Positions 36,154 through 48,960 of a stretch of 64,000 nucleotides of DNA are shown here, in pieces; positions within the stretch are counted from its first letter, which is position 1; each line of letters begins with the position of its first letter. Below the pieces are notes generated by a model. It was not told where the DNA came from and did no database searches. It worked only from the letters and a program-made list of their open reading frames with translations. The stretch lies in assembly GCA_021234155.1 (NCBI GenBank), contig JAJEKV010000083.1, positions 1,322,213-1,386,212 of the forward strand, read 5' to 3'. A program made the translations under genes and the position numbers. This stretch comes from Isoetes taiwanensis. Its lineage: Eukaryota; Streptophyta; Lycopodiopsida; Isoetales; Isoetaceae.

Positions 36154-36689
36154 AAGTATTTGTACTATAAATGGGTGTTTGAGCTATGGGTTATGAAGAT
36201 GGGGAAGAAAAATCTAGGCTTAAATAGATCAGTACCCAATATTGTAGTAAAAAACATTGCCATATAGTTTTATAGTCTCTGTCATAAAATATAATTGTTT
36301 GACAATCTAATCTTTTAATTTTAAAAAGTGTAATTTATGGTCTAGCAAATGAGAGTGCAAGCTAAATTTTTTCATATTATGTGTGGGGATCCTATGATGT
36401 TCTCACACATTTATTTAATTTTTTTTAACCAATCTCTATATGGGAAAATATTGATGCTTTCTTCCTTCAAAAATAAAAAATTTATTTGAGAAGTGCACAT
36501 GACTAGTATCGAACATTCCCAAGTGAGGTATGTGCAAAACTTCACAATAGCATGGCATTAATACCTCAGAGTTTCACAAAGAAGTAAAAGGAGATACATA
36601 TCTTTGTTAGACTGTTCCCTCGTCGAATTCCATTTTGGATTGCATCAAATTAACAAAAAAACATAGCAAACAATAAATAAACTATTCCC

Positions 36690-36870
36690 AAAGATTCCCC
36701 TAGATTTCCATAAAGGTTCCCTTCGATTCTCCTAGATTTTCAAATATTCTCTTGAGCTTCCCACAGATTCCCTAAGATTCTCTTGACATTTCTCTAGATT
36801 CCCAAGATTCTAGATTCTCCAAGATTCTACGTAGTTTCTCTTAGATTCTATGAAGATTCCCTTGCAAAAC
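36690..36870. repeat. Degenerate AGATTCCC-rich tract
   Basis: Same short-word composition as 25560-25870 (agattcccctag, agattccctaagattctc and similar). No gene is seen between 36200 and 39700 apart from short unassigned frames. Confidence 0.6.
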
Positions 36871-37190
36871 AAACCGACTGTGAACGATTCTCTAAGATCC
36901 CCTTGGTTTTCCCTTGGTTTCTTCTACCTTGGTCAACCTTCGATCAAACCACAATCAAGACTCTGATTAAACTCCCAACTCCATTCGTTTTAATTTCTTT
37001 CCTTAAATTTTATTACCATTCACCTAGATTCTCATTAAGCTTCCCATAAGAATAAGCCATTTTGCTCTTCTCTCGTAGCGTCATAGCCCATTTTAGGGCA
37101 TTTTGACAATATTGTAAAATACATGGATATTTTGATAAATAACATAGAACATATGGGGATTTTTTAAATTTCCCTCTATATTTATCACCA

Positions 37191-37409
37191 TCGACTTGTG
37201 TTCTGGGCATAAATTACGGCACGTGTTAGAAAGGGTTATGCCTACGCTAATACACATTCCAGATGTATTGAAAGATTGACTTTATTGAAAGAACACTGAA
37301 AAACCCAAGCTTTTAATATGCTTCATTTCCTTCATGATTTTCATAAACTAAAGTTCAAGAACTTGTCATTACAAAGGCTAAACATACATTAAGTTGCAAC
37401 ATCTTTGTC
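37191..37409. repeat. 219-bp direct repeat, left copy
   Basis: Starts tcgacttgtgttctgggcat and ends gttgcaacatctttgtcg. The right copy lies exactly 300 bases further on, at 37491-37709, with roughly 80-85 percent identity by eye. Confidence 0.8.
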
Positions 37410-37490
37410 GTGTCAGTATTAAATGCTTCACAGTTGCACCACTCATTATGCGGTCATGTTCAATCTTGCTGCCAAATGTTTTGATCGCCC

Positions 37491-37709
37491 TCGACTTGTG
37501 TTGTGGGCATAAGTTATGGCACGCGTTAAAATCCGTTATGCTTACTCTAATCTCATATTCGGATCTATTGAAAGGTTGTGTTTAATAAAGAACACTTAAA
37601 AAACCAAGCTTTTAATATGATTTATTTCGTTCATGATTATCATAAACTAAAGTTCAAGAACATGTCATTATGAATGCTAAACATATATTGAGTTGCAGCA
37701 TCTTTGTCA
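37491..37709. repeat. 219-bp direct repeat, right copy
   Basis: Right copy of 37191-37409; ends gttgcagcatctttgtca. Confidence 0.8.
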
Positions 37710-39752
37710 TAAATGCAAGGAAAGACGACGATTAAAATGCATACTCAACACACTTGCACAACCACATGTATATCAAATAAAATAAGTCGACATAAAAAGA
37801 TTTTAGAAATGTTGTTTAAACATCCCCTCCGGTAAGGAGCTTCATGGTTCAAATAGGAAGCCCAAGATCTGTGTAACCAGCTCTAAGCCCCCATTTTATG
37901 ATAAACACATCTCCACCCATAAGATCAATACTATTGAAAATGTTGTTCAAAGAAATGATGCCCGGCTAGCACCAAAAGATCAACCAGAAATTGCTCTCCA
38001 TTCAATTGAGTCCACTAAATTACGGGGAGTTAGAAGAGATGATGGACGATTATACACCCGTAAGACCATTTGATCTCAAAAACCTATAAATGCACTTTTC
38101 CGTCCGCATCATACATGCCAGCCATAGAAGTGGTTGAATCTGCAAACAAAATGAATTTCATATTCTTATTCCATGTTGAGGTTAAAATTGATATTGAGAA
38201 TATCTCTTACCTTAGACCAGGAACTAGTATTCCCAAGACTGCGGATGACATGAACAGTTGGCTTAATGCTACAGCAGATGCATTGTTATATGCAAGAGCC
38301 TCCTAAAATTTATACCGCTAAGTAATGCAACCAACATACTGAGCATAATCTGCATGAAGCATGTGCCAGTTAAGTTTCGATCTGCAATGAATAATAACTA
38401 CATGCATTTGGGTATTGCAATATCTAAGCTAATAGTTTCAAGAACCATGAAAAATTTGAAAACCCTGAGTTCCGCTGCAAAGTAGACATTCAATTCTTGT
38501 GCTAAAAATTGGCCTGATGCACCTCTAATTTTCAGGCGCCAGGATATTTGATGGCAAATTTGGCAAATACACAGTCTTACATGTGCATTGGTAAGCATTT
38601 ATTTGCATTCAATTTTTTCCAAAAGGATATACAGGGAGCTATGAATGTATCATGATTTTGTTGCCCTTTTATCTGAATCGCAATACTGATATCAAGTTTT
38701 GCCTTAAATGGCTATGGCAAAGACAAAGGAGTAGATGCCTTGAAGCATGGAGCTTGAGCAAAGCCGACACATATGCATCCCCATATAACTCCTCTGCTAG
38801 ATCTGTTGCCTTTGCAACAATTTAAAATTATGTCTTTGCAACTAAGAATTCAATTCCACATGCATCTAGTAAAGCTCGACCAATTGATCAAGTTTGACAT
38901 TGCAAGGCAAAAAAAAAATACTATGCCCGGGCAATGGCAAGAGGATATATTCCGAGCAATCAAATGGTTCGCGGTTTCACCTTTCTTCATAGATGCAACG
39001 GCCTTGTTTAAACTTGAGCCGCTTGCTCAGTGACAATAACCCGCATTAGAATTATAATCATATGCAACATAGCCTTTTCGTGCATGAACTTCAAGCCCTT
39101 CAATTCCAATGTTTGCTACAATATGCCATTCTGGCGCTAAATCTAGATGTAACTGTAGCTTTTATGCCTAATCTTTGAAGGAACTGCATGCAAAAACTCA
39201 CCTTTCAAAAGCTGTCCTCTTCTCCAACTTCGGCTTCATACTTGATCGCATCGTAATAAAGAACGAAAAATCAGTAATGCACCCTTGCTATAAAACCTGA
39301 GTTAAAATGAGCATAGAACGTACAAACAACCTAGAACGAAATATAACTACAACAAAGATGATGGCATAGTTGATCCCCTCAAATACTTCGATATAATGTA
39401 ATGGCATTAATTTGCGGCAATTCTAAATTAGGTTCGGAGGCCAAAAGAAGATCAATCGTCCCGAGCCCACAAAACCAACTAAACCAACTAAACGTGATGA
39501 AATTTGAGAATTAGAAGGAAAAAGAGGAGTAATGAAGTAGATGTAGATAGTATATAAATGAACTTGGTTCTTGGACATAGCTCTCAAATAATATCGCTCA
39601 CAAGTACCGCGACATCTAGGGCTTAGTTTTGAAAACCGACCACCGATTTGAGCAATATACATGTCCAAAAAGATCTCGGAAATGTCGATCAAGTTCCAAG
39701 CAAACTTATATCATAAGTATTTTCATATCATCAAACTAGGTATTAGACCTAG

Positions 39753-40510
39753 TTATGAAGAGCATACAACAAATTTTACGCCTCTAAGGAATCCTCGCGG
39801 CGAAGAAGAAGATCCACCATGCAATCCATATGCATTGCATTCACTTGGATGCCATGCCATTGTTTCATACTTGAAATACCACATACCCTCCTCCACTAAT
39901 CCAACATTATTGAATGCAAGAAGAATGCCAACAAATGCCACATCATCTCGCTTTAATGGCATTATATTGCATTTCCTCAAACAAATACGCGAACTCCCGG
40001 CCTCCGCCAAACTGGCCATATCCTCCAATCATTGTTGTCCATGAAATTACGTCGTGCTTTGCCATACAATTGAAGACTTTATATGCCTCCCACAAGTGCC
40101 CAGATTTAACATACATAAACATAAGGCTGTTCCCCACAACAATGTCAGTTTGGAGCTCCCTGCTTTGTTCTGCAGTGCCAGTATGCCACACACCTTCAAG
40201 AGACTTAAAAACGTAACTTTGCTTGGCTCCGCTCCTTCAATTTGCAATGCATCATAATATTCAAAGGCGATGCCGCTTTTGTTGGTTTCAAAGATATCCC
40301 TCAATCATTGCATTCCATGATACTATATCACGATTTGGCAGTCTGTTGAAGACTCTTTGTGCCTCCTCCAAGCTCTCACACTATGCATATAAATCCACAA
40401 GACCATTCCCTAAGGTGATATCAGATTCTAAACCATCTGCGATAGTCCATGCATGCATACACCTTGCATGCCTAATAAATCATGCCGATCTTGTAATACA
40501 AACTTGGCTT
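39753..40510 (-). pseudogene. Pentatricopeptide-repeat (PLS-class) pseudogene
   Basis: Minus-strand pieces show PPR motifs in the usual order. They are ESDITLGNGLVDLYA, a stop, then CESLEEAQRVFNRLPNRDIV/SWNAMIEGY (40310-40450); EGAEPSKVTFLSLLKVC (40200-40260); DIVVGNSLMFMYVKSGHLWE and AYKVFNCMAKHDVISWTTMI/GGYGQ (40030-40160); and DDVAFVGILLAFNNVGLVEE (39900-39950). PLS PPR proteins bind organellar RNA, often for C-to-U editing. Here an in-frame TAG and several frame changes break the gene, and no E/DYW domain follows; downstream of 39870 the sequence is unrelated. Upstream to 40766 there are only weak PPR-like remnants. Confidence 0.8.
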
Positions 40511-41227
40511 TTAAAAGTTTCTACCAGTAAGAAATGTGAGCAAAGGTGATGCAATTGTCTCGCCAAAATATATGCACACTCTACTTGGCCAAACCTGAAT
40601 GCTTTTCATTAAGGGTGCACAGGTGGTAGTATTTTTCGCAGCTTCTAGACAATCCCAAGTGCAAGACATTCCCTTGGGGAAAAAGCGCAATATCGCTTTC
40701 TCTCAAACCGAACATGCTCACTAGCTCCATCTTTGTAAACCCCCACTTTGTATAGTCAAGCAACAAGACCTTCCTTGATCATATTACCATGGAAATTTAC
40801 TGGTTGTGTTGGATCACAAATTTATTGAAAAAATAGACACCATCACCATTGTGTTGGATTGGATCACAATTTTCGAAATAGCCAAGTAGTCATCACAAAG
40901 AATGAGCAACTATAATGGTTATAATTTTCGAAATAATGAGCACGTATCTTCTTACGTGCATACAAATTAATGGCACATGCATCCATGAGGTTGAGAAAGC
41001 TTGCTTTGTCAATTACCAAGCCTTTGAGTTTCATATGATAAAGAAATTTAAACCCTTCATTCCCTTAACCGCGTGTAGTATAGCTTTCAATGATTGTATT
41101 TCATGTAATAACACAGAGTAAATTTAACAATAGTTGCCTAATCCAATAATTACTTGTCTGCCACTTACATGTGCTCCAGATCATGCTGCTTGCATGTGTT
41201 GCAAACATGCTGAACAAATATATACAC

Positions 41228-41880
41228 CTACAAATAGTGAGATGGAAAAGGCATTCACCTATGTGCAGATGGACTGATTGTGGCATTCTTGGAAAGGAGA
41301 AATTTTCTCCACGCCAAAAAACAAACAAATAAAGGACAAATAAAGGACAAAAAAAAGCCAGAGGCAATTTGAATCATTCAACAAAAGATGGCAATAGTAA
41401 GAGGATCATGGCCAGGACTACATACCCATTGGCCCAAAACTCTTAGCTGGTACCTATTATTGTGGAAAAGCCGCAACTTTACCTTTCAACATTTTGAAGC
41501 TTGTTGACTGGCTGTAAGAAATCTAACATAACTTTCAAATGCAAGCTCTATCTTCACAGCAAGAGTATCCATTGAAAAGATCAAGGGAAGACCTAAGAAT
41601 ATTGCTAGGGACACAAATTTCAGATTCCTACTGTAAATGGGCCAAACATGGCAAAATGCATTTGCTGTTCTAATTTTACAGCAGTGTAGAAAGAGAGCCA
41701 TAACTTGAGCAAACAAACTCTGTTTCTCAAATATGAGCATGCGTTGAAAAGCTCAAAGAATGATCTACCAAAGTCGTTAGGTGCATATTTTTCAAATTCA
41801 TTATGTAAACATGTCAAATAAACCAGAATGTTTCTAAATCCAAGGCTTGCTTTCTGGCTGGCAGTAAGAACTTAAACATA
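41228..41880. repeat. ~0.65-kb direct repeat, left copy
   Basis: Matches 42293-42900 at very high identity, with an offset of 1065 at the left end shrinking to 1027 because of a 38-base net deletion in the right copy (around 41400/42465). Identical short minus-strand frames in both copies reflect recent duplication, not coding constraint; I recognise no family in them. Confidence 0.85.
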
Positions 41881-42292
41881 AGTTTCAAATGCAAACTCTA
41901 TCTTTGCAGCAAGAGTATCCCTTGGAAAGATGAAGGGAAGACCTAAACATATTGCTAGGTGCACAAGAAATTCAAAGCTGATATCACCGCACAAGAAGTT
42001 CATTCCCAAGAAATTCCAAGCTGATATCACCGCAGAAGCCAAAAAAAAGTCACTAAAATGGAACTGTCAGGAGAGATCTTGCGCTTGAAACTTGGAAAAA
42101 GCTTAGTTGTGAGCTACTTGTGGCTGAGTTGAATCTTGTCACCCCACTTTGTTGGACATTCCTGCTTCGCTTCACGTAATGATCATTTTGCCTATTCCAT
42201 CTCCAATAAACAACAAATTAATCAGCTTCTTTTGTACATTCACTTGCCTACATATAAGGATTTGCTACTTTGTGGAAGCATTACAAACAAAC

Positions 42293-42900
42293 CTACAAAT
42301 AGTGAGATGGAAAAGGCATTCACCTATGTGCAGATGGACTGATTGTGGCATTCTTGGAAAGGAGAAATTTTCTCCACGCCAAAAAACAAACAAATAAAGG
42401 ACAAATAACCTGCGAAAAAGCCAGAGGAAATTTGAATCATTCAACAAAAGATGGCAATAGTAAGAGGATTAGCTGGTACCTATTATTGTGGAAAAAGCCC
42501 CAACTTTACCTTTCACCATTTTGAAGCTTGTTGACTGGCTGTAAGAAATCTAACATAACTTTCAAATGCAAGCTCTATCTTCACAGCAAGAGTATCCATT
42601 GAAAAGATCAAGGGAAGACCTAAGAATATTGCTAGGGACACAAATTTCAGATTCCTACTGTAAATGGGCCAAACATGACAAAATGCATTTGCTGTTCTAA
42701 TTTTACAGCAGTGTAGAAAGAGAGCCATAACTTGAGCAAACAAACTCTGTTTCTCAAATATGAGCATGCGTTGAAAAGCTCAAAGAATGATCTACCAAAG
42801 TCGTTAGGTGCATATTTTTCAAATTCATTATGTAAACATGTCAAATAAACCAGAATGTTTCTAAATCCCAGGCTTGCTTTTTGGCTGGCAGTAAGAACTT
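42293..42900. repeat. ~0.65-kb direct repeat, right copy
   Basis: Right copy of 41228-41880. The intervening 41880-42290 contains a partial internal repeat (aaatgcaaactctatctttgcagc, near 41888) of the same block, so the duplication history has at least two steps. Confidence 0.85.
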
Positions 42901-43490
42901 ATCGTTTTCCTTGAAAGGAGATGCGGTCTCAATTTCTAATGCAAAGATGCTTAAGAACTTAAATGTGCTTAAAAAAAGAAAATGTGCATGCAATTGTGAA
43001 CATCTATGGCAGAAGTTTCGATAACTGCTTGTCCAAATTATTTCTCTTACCATAAAATGTGACTGTAGCTATCAAATGCAGCAAGCTTTGAGTTGGTTAC
43101 ACGAAGATATGAAAGATAGACATTAGTTAATGCTCAGAATCGCCAGTGCTGGTTTCCAAATTCGATAAAGTGTTGGCTCCTACCGACAGGCTTGCACATT
43201 ATATTAGGCAGCTTGGACATGCCCAACATGCAATTTCAGATTTTACCTCACAATTCTAGTTGCACAGTCCAAAGGATTTGCGTAGCTTCTAGTTTGAACA
43301 CATTTGGCTTCTAATGGACAAACCTGCAGAGACCTTCTAGTTTGAACACATTTGGCTTCTAATCTTTATGTGCAATAATCGAATTGGCCAAAACATGGCA
43401 AACAGAGAGTGCTATAATGACATAATACTCCAAATCATTCAACAACCCTTGCTACGAAAAAATGTGGGTTTGCCATTACCGTCTGATGCT

Positions 43491-43603
43491 GTACTTCTGC
43501 TAGGGTTGGGATCAGCGACACGAGATTTCAGAGTAGTATAGCCACGCCAAAGGCCAACGGCTAGGAAACCAGCTCCGGCTCCAATCTGTTGCTCCCAACC
43601 CAT
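43491..43603 (-). CDS. Possible first exon of a small membrane protein gene
   Basis: An ATG at 43603 opens MGWEQQIGAGAGFLAVGLWR and then GYTTLKSRVADPNPSRS, followed by a consensus donor (GACG|GTAATGG). A Gly/Ala/Leu-rich stretch at residues 8-20 may be membrane-embedded, with basic residues after it. Higher GC than the surroundings supports exon character. I could not find the next exon with certainty and assign no function. Confidence 0.3.
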
Positions 43604-43899
43604 GAATGCCGTAACAGAGGCAGAGACTACAGAGACTTTCTAGAATAATTTAGGGTTCCACGAGAGAGAACCTTCGAAAACTTGTTCGAAGGATCCTAAC
43701 ACACAAAATCTGCCTCTTTCTTTGCTTCCTTTTATTCCTGTTAGAGAACCCCACTGTAGATACGGACCTTCAAACCGTAGCTTATACTCCAGCCCAGTTA
43801 AAAAATCCCGCAAGTAAAAAGGGGCATGCCCCCGCGAGTAAATGTTTTCCTCCTTCATCTGCCACAACAAAAAAGGTGCTCGTATCCCCCGGAAAATCC

Positions 43900-44400
43900 C
43901 CCCTTAATGAACCGGGGGACTTGAGAACAATGGGTTATTTTCTTTGCAATGGGGAATTCTTGAAGAAAAGGGGTATATTGTACGGGGTATTTTCAAGCAA
44001 CGGGGAATTCTTGAACAAAAGGTGTATATCATACAAGGGGAAATTAGTAGAAACGGGAGATTCTTGAACAAAAGGGTATATCCTAATGGGGGGAATTAGT
44101 AGAAATAGGAGACTGCAAATGCACATCAGGGTATTTACAAGAAAGGGGGATTGGTCAAAAGGGAATTTGCAAATGTATTGAGGTATTTTCACGGAAAGGG
44201 GACCCGGTTCAAAAAGGGAATTTGCGAATGGATTGGGGTATTTTCAAGAATGGGGGACTGGTTCAAAAGGAAATTTATGAATGGATTGGGGTACCTTTAA
44301 ATAAAAGAGGATTCGGAGGAAGGCGAATTACTAGAAAAACAAAGAATTGCAATAATTACCAGGTTTTTTCAAGCAAAATGGTAGTTTCAAGGAAAAGGGT
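43900..44400. repeat. G-rich degenerate minisatellite
   Basis: Blocks of about 55-65 bases recur with words such as ggggtattttcaag, ggggacttggttcaaaa, gggaatttgcgaatggattg and aattcttgaacaaaagg. G-runs of four or five on one strand could support quadruplexes. No gene is seen in 44400-45330. Confidence 0.7.
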
Positions 44401-45333
44401 ATTCAATTAAAAGTAAATTTAAAGGCAAAGACTTCGTTGAATTTTTGAAGTATTTTGAAGTATATTGTGTTTGTGTTGTTAAGTTATCGCTGCGTGCGAT
44501 GCCTCGATGGTCTGCATGGTAGAGGAAGAATCATTGATGGCTTTGCTTAATGGATTATTGTCTTTGGTCTACCCAAGAAGCATGCAATCGCTAGAACACG
44601 ACATGTAGATACACTTGTTGCTTCTACCTTTGGAGATTTTAGCCTCGTTTTTGCCATTGCCTCTTTATGTGCTTTCACAATCCCATCTTATTGTCTTTGC
44701 TACACCGCCGCTTCATATATCGACATTCTGTTTAATGGCTCCACCAAGCGTTTCTCTTCATGTGACTTGTTATTTACAACATCACGTATGGGGCATTTGT
44801 ATGCTTAGTTTGTGGATGTTTTAATTACTAGTAATGTACGTGCAGAATATGTCCCTTATGCTTTATGGTTAGCTTGTGCTTTGCTTCGTGATACGTCGCG
44901 GTGGGCATATAGTACCGGGTGCAACTTGGATGTTGCTAGAAGTGTTGGTAACTTCGGCCTCTCCTTGTGTGTTAATCGAGGTCGCTACATAGTTCTGTAC
45001 TAGTTAAGTCCATTGCTAGTTAGTAGATGTAGCACATTGATGTAGGGATTAAAGTTCATGGATCTTGTAATCATGCCTCTGCGTGCTATGAATAAATGCC
45101 AAAGTTCAGGGAAATGGGCAAATAAGGTGTAGCTATGATGTTACATTTAAAATATTTAAGCTGCTTGCTTGGTGATTTTGGCAGGCATGGGTATGGATTG
45201 CTGCCTCAAGTTATGCACAACAAGGTTGTCGGAATGGGAAGGAATGCTTATGTTGAAGGCTTGATTTGAAGGTTTAGGGGTTATTCACATGTTTGGAAGT
45301 GTTGTGGTTCTGCCTAGTCTGTCAAGGGGCATA

Positions 45334-45479
45334 GCTACCAGAACTTGGTTCCCGTTCCGAACTCCGTTCCCAAGGGTCAAGATTTTCGGGAACTTCCAAC
45401 AAAGTTCCCAATATAGGTGCTACCGGTAACTACGTTTCGGACGAAGTTCCCATTGACGGGAACTCCCGTTCCAGGTAGC
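45334..45479. mobile_element. 146-bp inverted-repeat (MITE-like) element
   Basis: The ends GCTACCAGAACTTGGTTCCC and the complement of GGGAACTCCCGTTCCAGGTAGC (GCTACC-TGGAACGGGAG...) form an imperfect terminal inverted repeat. The inside is built from several GTTCCC/GGGAAC words. No unambiguous target-site duplication is visible at the borders (cata / aaaa). Non-coding. Confidence 0.5.
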
Positions 45480-46218
45480 AAAAGTCAGGGGGCTCACATT
45501 TCTTATTGTCCATTGTGGTCATACCATTTCTAAGACTAACTGCGGCATATAGGCATATATGCCCTCCCCTAGTATGGTTCCACGATGTATGCATTTTCCC
45601 TTAAACTGTATTTTCGTATGCTCGACATGCAGCCAACGAGCAAGTCTACTTTAGGGTTTGATTGTGTAGGTTTCCCTCTGATGCTTACTCCGGCGGAAGT
45701 CGAGTATTCAAGTCATGTAGACCAAGTTGCAAGAGGCTATGGCGGAGAGTACCAAACGTTTTTAACCTTAAACGGCTGTGGCAAGTGTCGGCAGACAGAT
45801 AGTTGTCTTGAATCGGCTTAGGTTCTATCAAGGGATCGGCTTGGGTCAAAAATGGTCTGGCTCTGCTACAAGACAGCATTGCGACACCTTATGATTAATA
45901 TTTGCATATAACAGGTGCATAGAACGGTGGCTCTTCATAGGACGAGTTATATTCTGGATTGGTGCACAACTGAATGCTTATGGATCATCTATAGGATCTA
46001 GCGAAACTAAACATGGATCCATGGGAAGATAAGAAACGGCCTATTCAATGGTGAAAGGATCTGGAAGAAAAAATCATGGTGGAAGCATGGAGTTTAGAAC
46101 TAGCGGGCTCTTTAAATCAGGTTTAAATCAGGTTAAATCAGGGCTATTAGCTTAAATCTATTGGCTGTTTGTCTTTAAGAAATGGGATACCACTAAAGCA
46201 CAACCACAAACTTGCAGA

Positions 46219-47183
46219 TTTGGAGAAGAAGGGGACTAACAAAGGGAGGCAAATGAATCTGAGTACATGTGGGTGCTAGACCCCATTGATGGAACAAAAA
46301 GCTTTATTACAGGTGCCTCTGTGGCCTTTAACTAGCTCATCTTTCTTCCTGATTTGTAATTCATATGAACCAGCTTTGGGCGTTTGCAGGGAAGCCAGTC
46401 TTTGGGACTCTAATTGCCTTGCTGCATGAAGTTGTTCCATAAGTCTCAATCACCCTCCAGAAGCCACTCCAGCCTGTTGTCAGAAGAGCAAGGCCAAGTG
46501 CTAGAAATATCCAGAATTTGGTCGTGGAGATGTTCCAAAGGCCTGCACAAATGCCTTTATAGACATAATGTGCTTCAAAATTTATGCATTGTTCATGGAT
46601 CAGTTGGGCATAATTTTATGCTTTCTAGGAAGACAACACCTCATATTCCAAGCTCACTAGTGTATGAGATAATATCTCATATTCAAGCTAACTAGTATAT
46701 GATGGAAAGTACATATTTGCCTTGCATGCAGCAGGTCTCAGCTGGTTAGAATAGATAGGAACATGCTGTATGGGCCAGCCATACATATTAGAATTCTTCC
46801 AGTTTCTACTGCAAATTTACAAATCTTCTGAGGCAAACACGAAATTGTACTCATTTTGACTTAGCACATAGTTTCTTTACAGGTTCTTGGGATCATTGAC
46901 CAGCCGGTTCTTGGGATCATTGACCAGCCGGTTCTGCATGAACGTTGGGTTGGGAAAAGAGGCCATCGTACAACTTTAAACCGTCAACCAATTGCGACAC
47001 GCTCTTGCGGCTCTCTTGCGGGTGCATATTTGTATCCAAATGTGATTTTCTTTTTAACTGTGGTATGCCAGCTATTTTTGTGTTGGATATGTTGAGTTTG
47101 CATTTTTTATCATTAGGTATACTACAAGTCCTCATTTGTTCAACGGAGATGCCATGGAATCATTTAATTGAATCCGGGACAAG
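46219..47183 (+). pseudogene. HISN7: Histidinol-phosphate phosphatase IMPL2 (HISN7) gene, partial and interrupted
   Basis: Pieces in order are FGEEGD (46219), EYMWVLDPIDGTKSFITG (46261-46311, AG|GTGCC donor), KPVFGTLIALLHE (46390-), VLGIIDQPVLHERWVG (46883-46950), HRTTLNRQPIATRSCGSLAG (46960-47030) and YTTSPHLFNGDAMESFN-stop-IRDK (47118-47183, AAG|GTATC donor). These follow plant IMPL2, the inositol-monophosphatase-fold enzyme that dephosphorylates histidinol-phosphate in plastid histidine synthesis; GEE and DPIDGT are its metal-binding motifs and are present. Breaks are a stop after GEEGD, a stop after LHEVVP, an in-frame 24-bp duplication (VLGIIDQP twice, 46883-46930) and TGA in the last exon. 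The C-terminal exons (YGCDCYAYALLA part) are not found. Either a pseudogene or an error-laden draft of a real gene. Confidence 0.75.
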
Positions 47184-47959
47184 GTATCTATGCACCTAGG
47201 TTTCACCTACTAAGTTTGCAGTATATAGATGGCTGTCTTTTCTCTTTAAGTTGAAAGAAAGAAAGATTATTAACGTCTGTATGGTTTTTGAGGCCAAGTC
47301 TTAGTTTATTTCGTGCACGGCTATGGAGAAATTCTTATTTTCTTGAACTTCTTGTAGTGCCGATTTTGGGAATTTTGTCAGCCTTCTTTCTTCTTTGAAG
47401 GTTTGCTTGTGTGAGATGTTCATTTTAGTTACGTATATAAATTCTACGTAGATGAAGTGGCATTAACTAATTAAAGTTTGGACACATGCTTGAATTGGAG
47501 GTTTATGTAACCTTTGAACACATCAAGATAGATTAGGATATATTCATTCCGTTGTGGCTGGACTTACGTTTCTCGAAGAGTCATGAATATTTCTGTGGCA
47601 TGGGCAGCCTGCATAACCCAGCAAATTGTCTGGGTGAAGCCATGAGTTGGAGAATTTGGAAATTGTTGGAAGATGGTATCGAATTATAAATGGGCACACC
47701 ACTGAATCCTCACTGAAATGGCACACCACTGGACCTGCTGTGTTAACTTCTAGTGCACTCAATAAAGTACCATCAGTTCGCTTGCTCTTTCTGCAAGAAT
47801 TCTCAGTTAACTGCTAGGAAACTGCTAAGAAACAGCCTGGTCAAGCAGAATTTTGTTTATTAAATTTGTTTCTTGAAATCTAATTAGTTTGTTACTGTTA
47901 TTTTTGAAATAATAAAATATTTCATCAATTTGTTACTGATTAACTCTGCTTAAGTTGTT

Positions 47960-48440
47960 ACTTATCAACTTGTTTTTGAAATGGGGTATAACAGGGTATG
48001 TATTTGAAACATGGTATGTTATTTGGAATGGGGTATTATTTGGGTATTATTTGAAACAGGGTATGTTATTTAGAATGGGGTATTATTTGAAACAGGGAAT
48101 TATTTGGAATGGGGTATCATTTGAAACAGGGAATTATTTGGAATGGGGTTTTATTTGAAACGGGGAATTATTTGGAATGGGGTATTATTTTGCAAATGAT
48201 AATAGGGTATGATTTGTAATAAGGTATTACCTGAATAGGGTATTATCTTACGAATTATAACAGGGTATGAATTCACATTCTTTGATTGGGGGATTGCGAC
48301 ACTAGCGTAACGGGGTATTATCATATAAATGAGGGAAAGGGGGATTGTGGCCAAATACCCCGATTCCAAAAATATATTTTATCCCCTGTTCTTTAATAGA
48401 AAAGGGGGATTTTATAGGCATTTTTGCGGGGTATTTTATA
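47960..48440. repeat. GGGGTATTATTT minisatellite
   Basis: A unit of about 32-36 bases (tttgaaacagggaattattt + ggaatggggtatta) is repeated around ten times with small changes. It shares the GGGGTATT word with the tract at 43900-44400. The block beyond, 48440-49970, has no gene I recognise. Confidence 0.75.
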
Positions 48441-48749
48441 GGGTATTGGAGCACCTTTTTCGTTGTGTGCCACGTCGCAATTTAAAAAATACGAAATTTA
48501 ATAAAGATCGGCGACACTTCACAAGAAAATAGACATCCAATATTTAATAAGCATTAACTATGATATGAAATGGCCTTTTTTGTTTTGTTGAAGGAAAATG
48601 CCCTAATTTCAAGGATGGACGGTCCAGATAAAATGCCCCAATGAATCCCTAGATCTAATGGGCCACATCAAAAGCCCCAAATAAAAGGGGCTACTTGGGG
48701 TTGATTGAAGTGTCACCGTCTGGACCGTCCATCTCAGAGATGGACGGCC

Positions 48750-48960
48750 GAGATCAATCTCTACCAACAATTTCCTTGCACCTTCTTAATCTTAAAATCA
48801 AGGGCCACGATTTCTCACGTGCCCGATCGACGGCCCAGGGATGGGGTGCATGCCCCATGCATGCCCCATGCATGCCCCCCCATCAAATCCAACGTCTATT
48901 GTGGCGACACCTCAAAAAATCGACGGCCAGGAATAATCTCTACCTACTTTCACCCCCCAT
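48750..48960. repeat. Third CATGCATG-rich dispersed repeat block
   Basis: Related to 26930-27130 (shared caccttctt...aaaatcaagggc, then gatgggg/tgtggtgcatgcccc words and repeated catgcatgcccc). It is followed by a TA/TAA microsatellite (48975-49040), as the first one is followed by (TA)n. Confidence 0.6.

Noticed and set aside
41486-42767. Conserved minus-strand frame beginning MLIFEKQSLFAQVM in two copies
   Set aside because: Conservation is explained by the recent duplication of the whole block; non-coding parts are equally identical.
44615-45003. Plus-strand frames (for example VPYALWLACALLRDTSRWAY) as a membrane protein gene
   Set aside because: Hydrophobic but broken by a stop between the two halves, with no recognisable family or splice signals; not annotated.
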